Below are positions 1-8,361 of a stretch of DNA of 64,000 nucleotides, one piece after another. Made by a program: the position numbers and the translations under genes. The stretch's first letter is position 1. Each line of letters starts with the position of its first letter. Location of the stretch: contig JAOSJX010000027.1 of assembly GCA_027493875.1 (NCBI GenBank), forward strand, positions 67,237-131,236, in the 5' to 3' direction. A model generated the notes under the pieces. It ran no database searches. It saw only the letters and a program-made list of their open reading frames with translations, and was not told the DNA's origin. This DNA is from Deltaproteobacteria bacterium (GTDB taxonomy: Bacteria; Lernaellota; Lernaellaia; JACKCT01).

Positions 1-325
1 GCGTGCCGGCGATGTGGTACGCGTTGATCGGCAGGAACGGACGGACGTACCGCGCAACCGGATCGCCCGGCTCGGTGTCGTCGTCTCCCGTATCGTCATC
101 CTCCGTATCGTCATCCATGGTGTCGTCGTCCGCATCGTCGTCAACCGCCGTGTCGTCATCCGGCGCATCATCGTCACCCGAGTCGTCGTCCGCGGGGGTG
201 TCGTCGTCAAACCCGGCCGAATCATCGTCATCAGCCTGCCCTGAGCTTGTCGAAGGGCCACCGCACGTGCACGAAAGCGGTAAAGCGAACAATGCGATGA
301 AGAATGGGACGACGACTACTCGCAC
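1..325 (-). CDS. N-terminus of an Asp-tethered lipoprotein (partial)
   Basis: A GTG start at 325 opens a signal peptide (VRVVVVPFFIALFALPLSC) with a lipobox-like cleavage site, then CTCGG and about 60 residues of an Asp/Thr/Ala tether (DDDT, DDDA and DDDS units). A more normal sequence with Tyr and Pro follows and runs off the window edge, so the functional domain is not visible. The GTG overlaps the last codons of the upstream gene ending at 316, which implies translational coupling. A short interspersed repeat is read in frame just after the lipobox. The probable location is the outer membrane or cell surface. Function is unknown. Confidence 0.7.
   Translation of the reverse strand, partial: MRVVVVPFFIALFALPLSCTCGGPSTSSGQADDDDSAGFDDDTPADDDSGDDDAPDDDTAVDDDADDDTMDDDTEDDDTGDDDTEPGDPVARYVRPFLPINAYHIAGT
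235..258. repeat. Interspersed short repeat (CCTTCGACAAGCTCAGGG type) inside a lipoprotein gene
   Basis: The stretch reads CCCTTCGACAAGCTCAGGG on the minus strand. This is an imperfect palindrome of a kind I recognise as a recurrent short interspersed repeat in many environmental bacterial genomes. It encodes GPSTSSGQA in frame between the lipobox Cys and the Asp tether. A related variant lies at 24925-24948. Confidence 0.6.
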
Positions 326-716
326 GGCGCGGCCCACCAAATGACGACGTAATACTGATGCACGCCGGAAATCAGTCCGTCGGCGACCTCAACCGCGCCC
401 GCCGTTTTCCGGCATTCGGCACCCTCCCCGACGGTGATCTCGAAATTCCCCTCGACCGTCGCGTCCACCGCGGCGGTCTCCCCTTCGATACCGGCAAAAA
501 CCTGCGACGGATCGGGCGCAAAGCAGGACACGCGCTGCCCGGGCACCAGCGTTCGAACATCGTCGGAACGGCACCCGCGGACAGTTCGACGTGTTGCGCC
601 GTATGGTTCGCAAACACCACCAGCGACGACGCGGCAGCCGTCTCGCTCGCGGGAGAAATCGTCGCCGGCGACAAAACAGCCGCCGCCGCGAACAACAACA
701 ATAAACGCCCTCTCAT
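316..716 (-). CDS. Small secreted protein of unknown function (one frameshift)
   Basis: ATG at 716 starts MRGRLLLLFAAAAVLSPATI, a clear signal peptide. The protein continues as VVFANHTAQHVELSAGAVPTMF, then the frame must shift near 545-558 to read a normal acidic beta-rich sequence with EGNFEITVGEGAECRK, ending at 316. The corrected protein is about 133 residues. It has few cysteines and no lipobox, so a periplasmic or secreted location is likely. The stop overlaps the GTG of the next lipoprotein gene, suggesting a two-gene operon. I do not recognise the family. The frame break is probably a sequencing error, because the sequence on both sides looks coding. Confidence 0.6.
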
Positions 717-800
717 TCCCCTAAGTTTAACGGTCTCCCGCCCTCCGTCCAACCGTCCCCCAATCCCGTTCATTTCGCGGTCTATGGGAGGGAACAAGCC

Positions 801-1517
801 ATGCTCCTGACGAACGCCCATATCCGCGCCGCCGCCGGCCGCGTCGCCGAAAACCTTGAAAAGATCGACGCTTCCCGCTTGGACACCGGCCGTTTTCTCG
901 CCGAAACGTTCTACGGCAACGACCGCGCCCGCTTCGAATCCCGCCTCCGGAAGCACACGAGCGTCAGAAAACTCGCGCGTTATCTGCGGACGGATCGCGG
1001 CGAATCGCGAAGCCCCACCTACTACCGGCGCATGATCGCCGCGTACTTCCAGGAACCCGACCTGGGCCTCACCGCCGACGACGCGCGCGGACTCACCTAC
1101 CGCCACCGCGTCGATCTTCTGCGCGTGCCCGTTTCCGACAAGCCCGCCTGGGCCCGGCGCATCCTCGACGAAAAGCTGACCACGCGCCGCTTCGCCGCCC
1201 TCGTCGCCGAGGCCTACGGCCCGAACAAACCGGTGCGGACCCACGCGGATAAACTCCGTTCCCTCTCCAAACAAATGACGCGCGTCCTCACGTCCTGGCC
1301 GGACGCCCCACCCGAACTCGCCCAACATCTCACTAACTTCACCGCCGCCCTGCGGACGCACCACCACCCCGTGACCGTGCCCGGTTCCCACGCCGTAGCT
1401 TCGCGAAGGCGGGTGCCTGACCCTGGGAACGCCGCGGACCCCCGCCTTCGCGGCACGCCAACGCGCTTCGGCGCGGCGGCGGCAGCTCGGTGTCCCCACC
1501 ACGGACGAACAACGTGA
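801..1517 (+). CDS. Hypothetical helical protein; C-terminus made of repeat sequence
   Basis: ATG at 801 follows a GGGAGGG ribosome-binding site at 786-792. The first ~195 residues are Arg/Ala-rich and look helical, with motifs such as YYRRMIAAYFQEPDLG and RHRVDLLRVPVSDKPAW, and no signal peptide, suggesting a cytoplasmic, possibly nucleic-acid-associated protein. From about 1390 on, the reading frame enters an inverted repeat (1403-1451) and low-complexity sequence, so the last ~45 residues are unlikely to be native. A coding-looking segment in the same frame resumes at 1704-1883, so the true C-terminus may have been displaced by repeat insertion. The family is not recognised. Confidence 0.6.
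   Translation: MLLTNAHIRAAAGRVAENLEKIDASRLDTGRFLAETFYGNDRARFESRLRKHTSVRKLARYLRTDRGESRSPTYYRRMIAAYFQEPDLGLTADDARGLTYRHRVDLLRVPVSDKPAWARRILDEKLTTRRFAALVAEAYGPNKPVRTHADKLRSLSKQMTRVLTSWPDAPPELAQHLTNFTAALRTHHHPVTVPGSHAVASRRRVPDPGNAADPRLRGTPTRFGAAAAARCPHHGRTT
1403..1451. repeat. Inverted repeat, 11-bp stem
   Basis: GCGAAGGCGGG at 1403-1413 pairs with CCCGCCTTCGC at 1441-1451 around a 27-nt loop. There is no T tract, so it is more likely a mobile or interspersed palindrome than a terminator. Confidence 0.6.
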
Positions 1518-1528
1518 GTCCGACCAAC

Positions 1529-1563
1529 GTCCACCCCGTCCACTCCGTCCATCTCGTCCATCC
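1529..1563. repeat. Imperfect 9-nt tandem repeat (GTCCAYYCC)
   Basis: Four consecutive copies of a GTCCAYCYC-like 9-mer lie just after the stop codon of the gene ending at 1517. On the minus strand this reads as spurious MDGVDGVD. Confidence 0.55.
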
Positions 1564-1635
1564 CCAATCAAAATTCGAAGGCGGGGACGTGGCGTCCTCC
1601 CAGGAACCGCCTGTAGCCTGCCGCCTGGAGCCTCC

Positions 1636-1670
1636 TCGGCGGCCTCTGCGTCCTCTGCGGTGAAAAAAAC
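1636..1670. repeat. Interspersed repeat (TTCACCGCAGAGGACGCAGAG type)
   Basis: The minus strand reads TTTTTTTCACCGCAGAGGACG and translates spuriously to FFTAEDAEAAEE. I recognise this as a widespread intergenic repeat type in environmental bacterial genomes. It lies between the end of the 801-1517 gene and the coding remnant at 1704. Confidence 0.55.
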
Positions 1671-1703
1671 TCCCCCAATCCGCAATCAAATTATCTCTCT
1701 CTT

Positions 1704-1883
1704 TGGCGACGCATCCGCGAATCGATCGAAGGGGAGCTCGGCGGCGCGATCGACCCCGAGGATCTCGACGGCCTCGCCCGCACGCTCGAACGCGCGCAAA
1801 AATCCGAAGACGAAGCGCGGACCCGCGCGCCGTCCCGCATCCAAGTCGTCAACATCCCGATCCCCGGCATCGACGACGCATGA
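1704..1883 (+). pseudogene. Coding remnant, probable displaced C-terminus
   Basis: One frame from 1704 to the TGA at 1881-1883 reads WRRIRESIEGELGGAIDPED and, at its end, RIQVVNIPIPGIDDA. The composition and codon use are typical of real genes here, but there is no start codon or ribosome-binding site: upstream lies repeat DNA. It is in the same frame as the 801 gene, so a parsimonious reading is that both are parts of one gene split by repeat insertion. An independent small gene is possible. Confidence 0.4.
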
Positions 1884-1929
1884 CACCGATTTCGCATATC
1901 ACAAGTGCCCCCGGCCCCTGTCCCTGTCC

Positions 1930-2064
1930 CCTGGCCACTGGCCCCTTGTCCCCTGGCCACTGGCCACTGGCAACTGGCCACTGGCCACTGGCTACTGGCC
2001 ACCGGCCACTGGCAACTGGCGACTGGCCACTGGCTACTGGCCACTGGCCACTGCCTCCTGGCCA
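1930..2064. repeat. Minisatellite of 7-nt units (CTGGCCA)
   Basis: About 19 imperfect copies of CTGGCCA/CTGGCAA/CTGGCTA run head to tail directly upstream of the penicillin-acylase gene. Because 7 is not a multiple of 3, all frames stay open and give spurious WPVASGQ repeats on both strands. It ends 32 bp before the ribosome-binding site of the next gene and could affect its expression. Confidence 0.85.
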
Positions 2065-2106
2065 TCGTCCCGAAATCACATTAAATTCGAGCGCCGGGAG
2101 GATGCC

Positions 2107-4621
2107 ATGCGCATGCGTTTTTGGTGATTTGTTTCGTTGTTGGGGTGCTGGCCGGGTGCGATGCCTGGACTTTTCTTTCCTACAAATACGCGCCGGACGC
2201 GCCGGGATATTCCGGGTCGCTGACGGTCGAGACGCTGGGCGCGCCGGTCGAGGTTGTGTTCGACCGCTACGCCGTGCCGCACATCACCGCCCAGAACGAG
2301 GAGGATTTGTTTTTCGCCGTCGGCTACGTGCAGGCCCGCGAGCGGCTCTTTCAGATGATCCTTCTGCGCGCGGTCTCGCAGGGCCGGTTGGCGGAACTCT
2401 TCGGCAACGAGTCGCAGGGCGAAGACAAGTTGTTCAGCGACCTGCTGACGGTCGACCGCTGGTTTCGCGTGATCGGCCTGTCGCGTCACGGCCGGCAGGC
2501 CGTTGCGCGCATGAATGAAAAACATCGCGCCCTCGGCGAGCGGTACGTCGCGGGCGTGAACGAGGCGATGCGCCGCGAGACGCGGCCGATCGAACTGCGT
2601 TTGTTGAAGCACGAACCGGAGCCGTGGACGCTCGAGGATACGATGACCATCGCGCGGCTTCAGGGTTGGACGCTGTTGACGAACATGCCGCACGAGCTGA
2701 TCCGCTTCATGCTCGCGCTGGAGCTCGGCGACGACGTCGCGGAGGAAACCTTTCCCGCCCGGTACGATCATCCGGGACGCTACATCATCAACCGGAAGGA
2801 CAAGGACTACCGTCCGGTCGCCGCCGCCTGGAACGAGGACGCGGCGGAACCGGCGCCGGTCAGCGCGTCGGCGTATCCGGAATACCGCGACGTCGCGTTG
2901 CGGCTGCTGGCGATCGAAACGCACGTCCGCGACGTGGCGTACGGGATGGCGTCGCCCGCGGCGTCGAACAGCTTCGCGGTGGCGCCCTCGCGCACGAAAA
3001 GCGGCAAGGCGCTGATCGCCAACGATCCGCACCTCGAACATCACGCGCCGGGTATTTTCTATCTGATGCACTTCACGGCGCCGGGGCTCGATGCGATGGG
3101 CGCGACGATGCCCGGCGCGCCGCTCATCGTCACGGGACGCAACCGCGACGTCGTGTGGACCGCGACGACCACCTTCGCCGACATGCAGGACGTCTATCTG
3201 GAAAAAATCGATCCCACGGACCCGTCGCGCTATCTCACCGAAAACGGCCCGGTGCCGTTCGAGGTGGAGGAGCAGATCGTCCGCGAAAAATTGGACGACG
3301 GCGCCTTCCGCGAACACCCGATGACCCTTCGCCGCACGCGCCACGGCCCGGTGCTCAACGATGCGGCGGGGATGATCCCGGACGGCGCGCCGATCATGGC
3401 GATGAAAACGACGATGGAAAACGCCGGCGGCGACGTGGACGCGCTGTCGCGTCTGGCGCGCGCGCGTTCGGTGGAGGAATTCCGCGACGCGTTCACGTAT
3501 TGGGAAGTGCCGATTCAGAATTGGACGGCGGCCGACCGCGACGGACACATCGGATACTTCCCCGCCGGCCGCGCGCCGCTCCGCCGCAACTACGACGGCA
3601 TGAAGCCCGTGCCGGGATGGACGGGCACGTATGAATGGGACGGCTTTATCCCGCCGGACAGGATTCCGCAGATGTTCGATCCGCCGTCGGGCATGATCGT
3701 CACGGCGAACAACCACGTGCTGCCGCCGGAAGATTATCCGTGGCCGTTTTGCAGCGATCCGATGCCGCCGTACCGCGCGGACCGGATCGCCGAAATGATT
3801 CTTGAAACGCCGAAACTCGACGCGAAGGACATGGCGCGCATCCAGATCGACACCTACGCGAAGCAGGGAGAACGTCTGGCGCCCGTGATGATCGGTGCGA
3901 TCCGCGGCGAGGATCTCACCGAGGTCGAAAGCCGCGCGCTCGGCTGGCTGCACGCGTGGGATTACCGGACCAACACCACATCCCCGGCGCGTCGATTTTT
4001 TACATGACGCTGCGCGCGGCGTGGAAGCTGACGTTCGAGGACGATCTTTCGCCGAAGCTTTACGCGCTGATGGTGGAGACGGCGTACAACTATGCGCTGC
4101 TCGACCGGCTGATCGCGGAAGTACCCGATGCGCGCGTGTTCGACCGCAAGGACACGCCGGGCGTCGAGACGCGCGACGACATCATCGCGCGGGCGTTCAA
4201 GGAATCGGTGGCGCGCCTCGCGGCCGCGTTCGGCGACGACCCGGTCGAGTGGTGGTGGGGCAAGCTGCACAAGTTGACCTTCCCGCATCCGCTCGGTTCG
4301 GTGAGCGCCCTGAGCTCGACGTTCAACGTGGGGCCGCACCCGATGCCCGGCGCGCTGGAAGTGCCGTTCGCCGAAGGATTCAACTACGAGGGCGATCTGG
4401 AATTTTCGGTGCGCTACGGTCCCGCGTTCCGCATGATTCACGACTTCGGCGCGGAGGACGACGGGGGCATGGTTGTGGATCTCGGGCAATCCGGTTGGGC
4501 GAAAACGGATTACTACGCCAACGGATTCCGGTCGTGGCGCGAGGGCAAGGTCTGGAAACTTTCCATGGACAAAGAGCGGTATTCGAAAAACGCGCTCGGG
4601 ACGCTGACGTTAGCGCCTTAA
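2107..4621 (+). CDS. Penicillin acylase family lipoprotein (Ntn hydrolase; two frameshifts)
   Basis: Members of this family hydrolyse amide bonds of beta-lactams, acyl-homoserine lactones and related amides after self-cleavage. Here a GGGAGG site at 2096-2101 precedes ATG 2107. Adding one T to the T5 run at 2118-2122 gives MRMRFLVICFVVGVLAGCDA, a type II signal peptide. The alpha chain shows DRYAVPHITAQNEEDLFFAVGY, the hallmark family N-terminus. The predicted nucleophile is the first Ser of SNSFAV (codon 2964-2966), heading the beta chain with NDPHLEHHAPGIFY. A second frame break near 3957-4000 joins to GASIFYMTLRAAW and the typical C-terminal GPAFRMIHDF and GQSGWAKTDYY. The length is about 838 residues, usual for the family. 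The natural substrate is unknown. Confidence 0.88.
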
Positions 4622-4668
4622 AGGTCTGGATGGCGGGGCAGGGACAGGCGTGGCGCCGGGTCTCGGCG

Positions 4669-5828
4669 TCAGGGATGACGGTTTCCGGCGACGTCGTAAA
4701 CAGGGGACCGATCGTCCCGGGCCGGCGTCGCGGCCGATTCGTTCCGCGTAAAGACGCGAATGCTCACTTCCCCGTCCGTCGTCGCGCTCTCCCAGCGGAA
4801 GTCGCCGCGGTCCGCGGCGGGGAGACGCTTCGGCGAATAGGAGAAAAGAGCGTCGAGAGTAACGTGGGCGCCGTCCGGTTCGACGGCCACGTGGAGGCGA
4901 TGCCCGCGTCCGACCGCGCGGACTCTCGTGGATTGAAAAAGGCGCGCGAAATCCCTTTGGCTTTTCGGGGGCAGCACGGCCTGCTGCACGCTTTCGCCGG
5001 CCGCTCCCGAAAGCGTTGCGGTGACCATCGCCGGGGTCGCGCCCGTGTTGACGACAATCAGTCCCACGTACGGGCGCCCGTCCTGAAAAGTCGTGACGCC
5101 GCGTCCGGGAGGAGACGCCGAGACGACGGTGCGTGACGCCGAGCGCGCGCGTCGTCTTCTCACATTCGCCACGGCAGAAAGACCAATACCGCTGTCCGAA
5201 ACCGATCGGAAAGATCGTGACGCGGTCGGCGGGCTCGAGACGCAGGCCGCCCGACGCTCCGGCTTTTTTTTTCGTCGGTCACAAACCGTCCGTCCTCGAT
5301 CGTGGTCGGGCCGGTATTTTCCAGCTCGATCCGAACCGGCGCGACGCCGTTCGCGTGAGGCAGCGAAAAACTTCCGGAGGACGCGGCCAGGCGATAGGGT
5401 CCGTGGGATGCGACGCCGGCGGTCAATACCTCGAACGCGCGTGCATCGACAAGCTTCCGGTCGCGCCGCACCTCGATGTAATGGCGGCCGTCCGCCAGAC
5501 GAATCCATCGGCGGCCGACGAACGCGGGTTGGGGAACATTGTCGATCGCCACGCGGTGGGATTTCGCCTCTTCGGGTGGGATCGCCAGATCGATCAAAAT
5601 ATCGTTAACGTAATATCGGCGGTCGTTTTCCGGTGAGACGATGATGGTATTTGTTTGTGCCGCCGATTCGTTGGCCTCGGCGAAAGCCGTTTCGGGCAGC
5701 GGTAACTTTCCATTGATGGAAGCAATCAGGACGGCGGCCGCCCCACCGGCACAAACCATCGAAATGGCAAAAGATTTAAGAAAAAGACCGGAACGATTAT
5801 TAATGCGGGTGGCCAACATGGATGGCAA
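4669..5828 (-). CDS. Membrane-anchored or secreted protein of unknown function (two frameshifts)
   Basis: ATG at 5828 starts an N-terminal segment with one hydrophobic helix (about residues 14-38, FLKSFAISMVCAGGAAAVLI). An extracytoplasmic part follows with Ig-like beta sequence (TNTIIVSPENDRRYYVNDIL, then FSLPHANGVAPVRIELENTG). At the T9 run at 5264-5272 the frame must change to give ASGGLRLEPADRVTIFPIGF, and again between about 5080 and 5190 to give GVTTFQDGRPYVGLIVVNTG and RDFARLFQSTRVRAVGRGH. The corrected length is about 385 residues. It could be an adhesion- or stalk-like protein with two beta domains. No enzyme motif is seen. It converges with the penicillin-acylase gene. Confidence 0.65.
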
Positions 5829-5913
5829 TTTATCACATTATTTCCAAAACCACCACAAAAAATTTCCAATTACCTTAAATGATGTGAGGATTGCCCCTAT
5901 AGCTGATTTCCCA

Positions 5914-5947
5914 CAAAAAACAGCCCGCGGCCGGAGGCGCCGCGGGC
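5914..5947 (-). terminator. Rho-independent terminator of the YHYH gene
   Basis: On the minus strand a 9-bp GC stem (GCCCGCGGC / GCCGCGGGC) with a 7-nt loop is followed by TGTTTTTTG. It lies 12 nt after the corrected stop codon of the YHYH lipoprotein gene. Confidence 0.85.
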
Positions 5948-5958
5948 CGACGGAGGGA

Positions 5959-6971
5959 CTATCGCGGAGGCGGGCCGCCCCCCGGAGGGCCGCCGCCTTC
6001 GCCGGAGGACCAGGGCGTGCCGAAGTAGGACATGCCCATCATGAACGGAAAGAGGGAGTTGCCGTCTTCGTCGAGCGTGAAAATGTAAGCCCAGACGCCG
6101 TCGGATACTCGGGCGTGACCTGAAAACGCATGTTGTATTCGTTCAGGTCGCAGTCGTCGCCGGCGTCGTATTCGTAGTCTTCGATGAACGCGCCCATGGT
6201 GAGGGTGACGCCGTCGAACGCGGCGCCGGTGCCGCACACGTCCTCGTCGGTGCAGCAGTCGCGTTCGGCCTTGATGAAGTAGCACGGTTCAAGGCGTTTG
6301 ATGCCGCTGCCGGCGTCGTCGGGATCGGCGTAGCCGTAGGGCCCGTAGATCGGGAAACCGTCGAACGAATAGCCGAGCAGTTGCGAGTGTTCGCTCGCGC
6401 TGTGCGTGAGACCGAGTTCGCCGGCGTGGCGGAGAAATCCGCCGGTGTGATGATGATACTGGCCGCTTTGTTGCGGGTGCCCTTCGTAGTCGTCGAAGCT
6501 CGCCGCGCGCACGACCAGGGCGTTGTTCCGGCAGCCGCCCGTTTCGACGTAGTCCCACGGGTCGTACAACGCGAGGCCGTTGTAGAGGACGGCGATGGCG
6601 CCGCCGTGCGTTTCCGTTTCGTCGGGGAAGCTCGGCACGATCGGGATTTGAAATTCCTGATCCTGCTCGACCGCCTCGCCGGGGCCGATGCCGAACGGTC
6701 CCATCGCGTGATCCGCCAGGCCGTTGCTGCGAACGACCACGTACTCGCCGTCGGAGCTGAGCCCGACCTCGACGAAGCCTCCTTCGCTGCCGTCGTTGGA
6801 GAACGCGGAGCAGATCGGTTCGACGTCGCAGGGTTCGAGCGCGTCGTCGTCGCCGGACGCGTCGTCGTCGAGGGTGTCGCCGTCATCGTCGTTTTCGCAG
6901 CCGCATCCCAGGATCGCGGTCATGACGGCGATCGCCAGCGCGGCGGCCATCCAGGGGAAAAACCGTTTCAT
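5959..6971 (-). CDS. YHYH-domain lipoprotein with short Asp tether (one frameshift)
   Basis: MKRFFPWMAAALAIAVMTAI leads to LGC|GC, a lipobox, then NDDDGDTLDDDASGDDD as a short acidic tether. The body carries the YHYH family signature: GQYHHHTGGF and LLGYSFDGFPIYGPYGY, with paired Cys (RDCCTDEDVC). The family is widespread in marine and soil bacteria, is extracytoplasmic and has no established activity. Near 6100 the frame must shift to read DGVWAYIFTLDEDGNSLFPF and end in a Gly/Pro-rich tail at 5959; the uncorrected frame ends early in an Arg/Ser-rich nonsense tail. It lies 30 bp downstream of the Spy-like gene, so the two are probably co-transcribed and could share Cpx-type control. Confidence 0.82.
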
Positions 6972-7001
6972 CGTCTCGCTCCTTTCCTCAATCCAAACCG
7001 T

Positions 7002-7469
7002 TTATTTCATGCGCCGCCGGGACGGCTTGTCGCAGTCCGGCCGCAGGTCTTCCAAGGTCCGCCGCTGATCGGCCGTCAGGATGCGGCGGACGGCCAGGCG
7101 ATGCTCCACCGCGAGTTCCGCGGCGCGTTCGTGCAGCGCGCGCGCGTCGGCCGCCAGCGCGCGGATTTCGTCGTCGTCCGCCTCCGAGGTCACGGCCTTG
7201 TCCACCGCGCGTTCGGCGCGGCGGATTTGCGGGGCTAGCGTTTCCATGGCGTCCCGCCCGTCGTTGTCGGCGGCCTCCAGGGCGTCGATCTGGTCGTCGC
7301 TCAAGCCGAGTGCGTCGATCAAGTCGTCGTCCAGCCAGAACTTCGGCGGCGGCCCGTCCGGGCGCAACGCGCCTCCGGGGGCGCGGCCCGGACCTTGGGC
7401 CTCGGAACCCACCACGCAGAAAACAACGACAACAAGGATTGTCAAAAAAAGAATCGTTGCGGTTCTCAT
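7002..7469 (-). CDS. Spy/CpxP-like periplasmic protein
   Basis: An AGGAGG site precedes ATG 7469 by 6 nt, better supported than the TTG at 7475. The signal peptide MRTATILFLTILVVVVFCVV precedes a Pro/Gly linker and an all-helical charged domain (LIDALGLSDDQIDALEAADN; RAERAVDKAVTSEADDDEIR) ending in LTADQRRTLEDLRPDCDK. LTxxQ-type motifs and this architecture mark the Spy/CpxP family, periplasmic chaperones or metal sensors. The length of 155 residues is typical. It is transcribed divergently from a CpxR/CpxA-like pair, and a candidate CpxR box lies between them. Confidence 0.8.
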   Translation of the reverse strand: MRTATILFLTILVVVVFCVVGSEAQGPGRAPGGALRPDGPPPKFWLDDDLIDALGLSDDQIDALEAADNDGRDAMETLAPQIRRAERAVDKAVTSEADDDEIRALAADARALHERAAELAVEHRLAVRRILTADQRRTLEDLRPDCDKPSRRRMK

Positions 7470-7564
7470 CGTCAACCTCCTTGGCGCGGCACGTTCGTCG
7501 CCGCATCCGAGGCCTATTCTTCGCGGGGCGCGTAAAGTATTTATTTCGGCGCGGCCCGTTGTTT

Positions 7565-7580
7565 GTAAATGTTTTGTAAA
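7565..7580. promoter_or_regulatory. Candidate CpxR-type box
   Basis: GTAAA at 7565-7569 and GTAAA at 7576-7580 are separated by 6 nt, matching the enterobacterial CpxR consensus GTAAA-N4-8-GTAAA. The site is in the 160-bp region between the divergent spy-like and response-regulator genes, 53 bp upstream of the latter's start. A third GTAAA is at 7532-7536. Confidence 0.5.
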
Positions 7581-7629
7581 AGCGGTGGAGGCGCGGGCCG
7601 AGATCGGTTAGGAAAAGGGTGAGGGCAAC

Positions 7630-8361
7630 GTGATGAGCGATACAACGCCGGGACCCGTCCGCGTTCTGATCGTGGACGACGACCGCAAAATGTGCCGGCT
7701 GGTGCGCGATTATCTGGAGCCGATGGGCTTCGAGGTCGCGGCCGCGTTTTCGGGGACGGACGGGCTTGAGCAGGCGCTGACCGGCGAGCACGACGTGGTG
7801 ATTCTGGACGTGATGCTGCCGGGCATGGACGGCCTGGAAGTGCTGCGCCGGTTGCGCGAGCAATCGACGATTCCCGTGCTGATGCTGACCTCGCGCGGCG
7901 ACGAGACGGACCGCATCGTCGGATTGGAAGTGGGCGCGGACGACTACCTGCCCAAAACGTTTTCGTCGCGCGAGTTGCTGGCGCGCTTGCGCGCGGTGAC
8001 GCGGCGGTCGATGCGTTTCGAGAAGGCGGAGCCCGCATCGGAGGAGCTGGTTTTCACGGATCTGCGCGTCAATCTCGCGTCGCGGACGGCGCGTCTCGGC
8101 GACGAGCCGCTGGATCTGACGCCCGTGGAATTCGGGCTGCTCGCGCGGCTCGCGCGGTCGGCGGGCCGTGTGCTGTCGCGCGATCAATTGCTCGACGACG
8201 TGCTCGGGCGCGACTACGAATCGTTCGACCGCTCGGTCGACGTCCATATTTCGTCGCTGCGCCGAAAACTGCGCGACGATCCGAAGGCGCCTCGGTTCAT
8301 CAAAACCGTCCGCTCCGCGGGTTATCTCTTTCTGGGCGGAACGCCCGAGCGCGACGCATGA
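7630..8361 (+). CDS. OmpR/CpxR-like response regulator
   Basis: The receiver domain (about residues 10-125) shows the acidic pair in VLIVDDD, phospho-acceptor Asp60 in VVILDVMLPGMDG, Thr in VLMLTSRG and Lys109 in DDYLPKTF. The usual Lys-Pro is Lys-Thr here. The C-terminal winged-helix domain has the OmpR signature LTPVEFGLLARLARSAGRVL and SVDVHISSLRRKL. It is a cytoplasmic transcription factor activated by the kinase encoded next, whose start overlaps its stop by 4 nt. GTG 7630 and ATG 7633 are both possible behind GGGTGAGGG. Position beside a Spy-like gene and a GTAAA box supports a CpxR-like envelope-stress role. Confidence 0.92.
   Translation: MMSDTTPGPVRVLIVDDDRKMCRLVRDYLEPMGFEVAAAFSGTDGLEQALTGEHDVVILDVMLPGMDGLEVLRRLREQSTIPVLMLTSRGDETDRIVGLEVGADDYLPKTFSSRELLARLRAVTRRSMRFEKAEPASEELVFTDLRVNLASRTARLGDEPLDLTPVEFGLLARLARSAGRVLSRDQLLDDVLGRDYESFDRSVDVHISSLRRKLRDDPKAPRFIKTVRSAGYLFLGGTPERDA

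Noticed and set aside
1403..1451. Terminator for the gene ending at 1517
   Set aside because: The hairpin lies inside the open frame, has a 27-nt loop and no T tract.
1930..2064. Possible CRISPR array
   Set aside because: Units are 7 nt, contiguous and without spacers, and no cas gene is present in the window.
1849..2079. Frames with WPVASGQ repeats on both strands
   Set aside because: A 7-nt minisatellite keeps all frames open; there is no start signal or non-repeat coding sequence.
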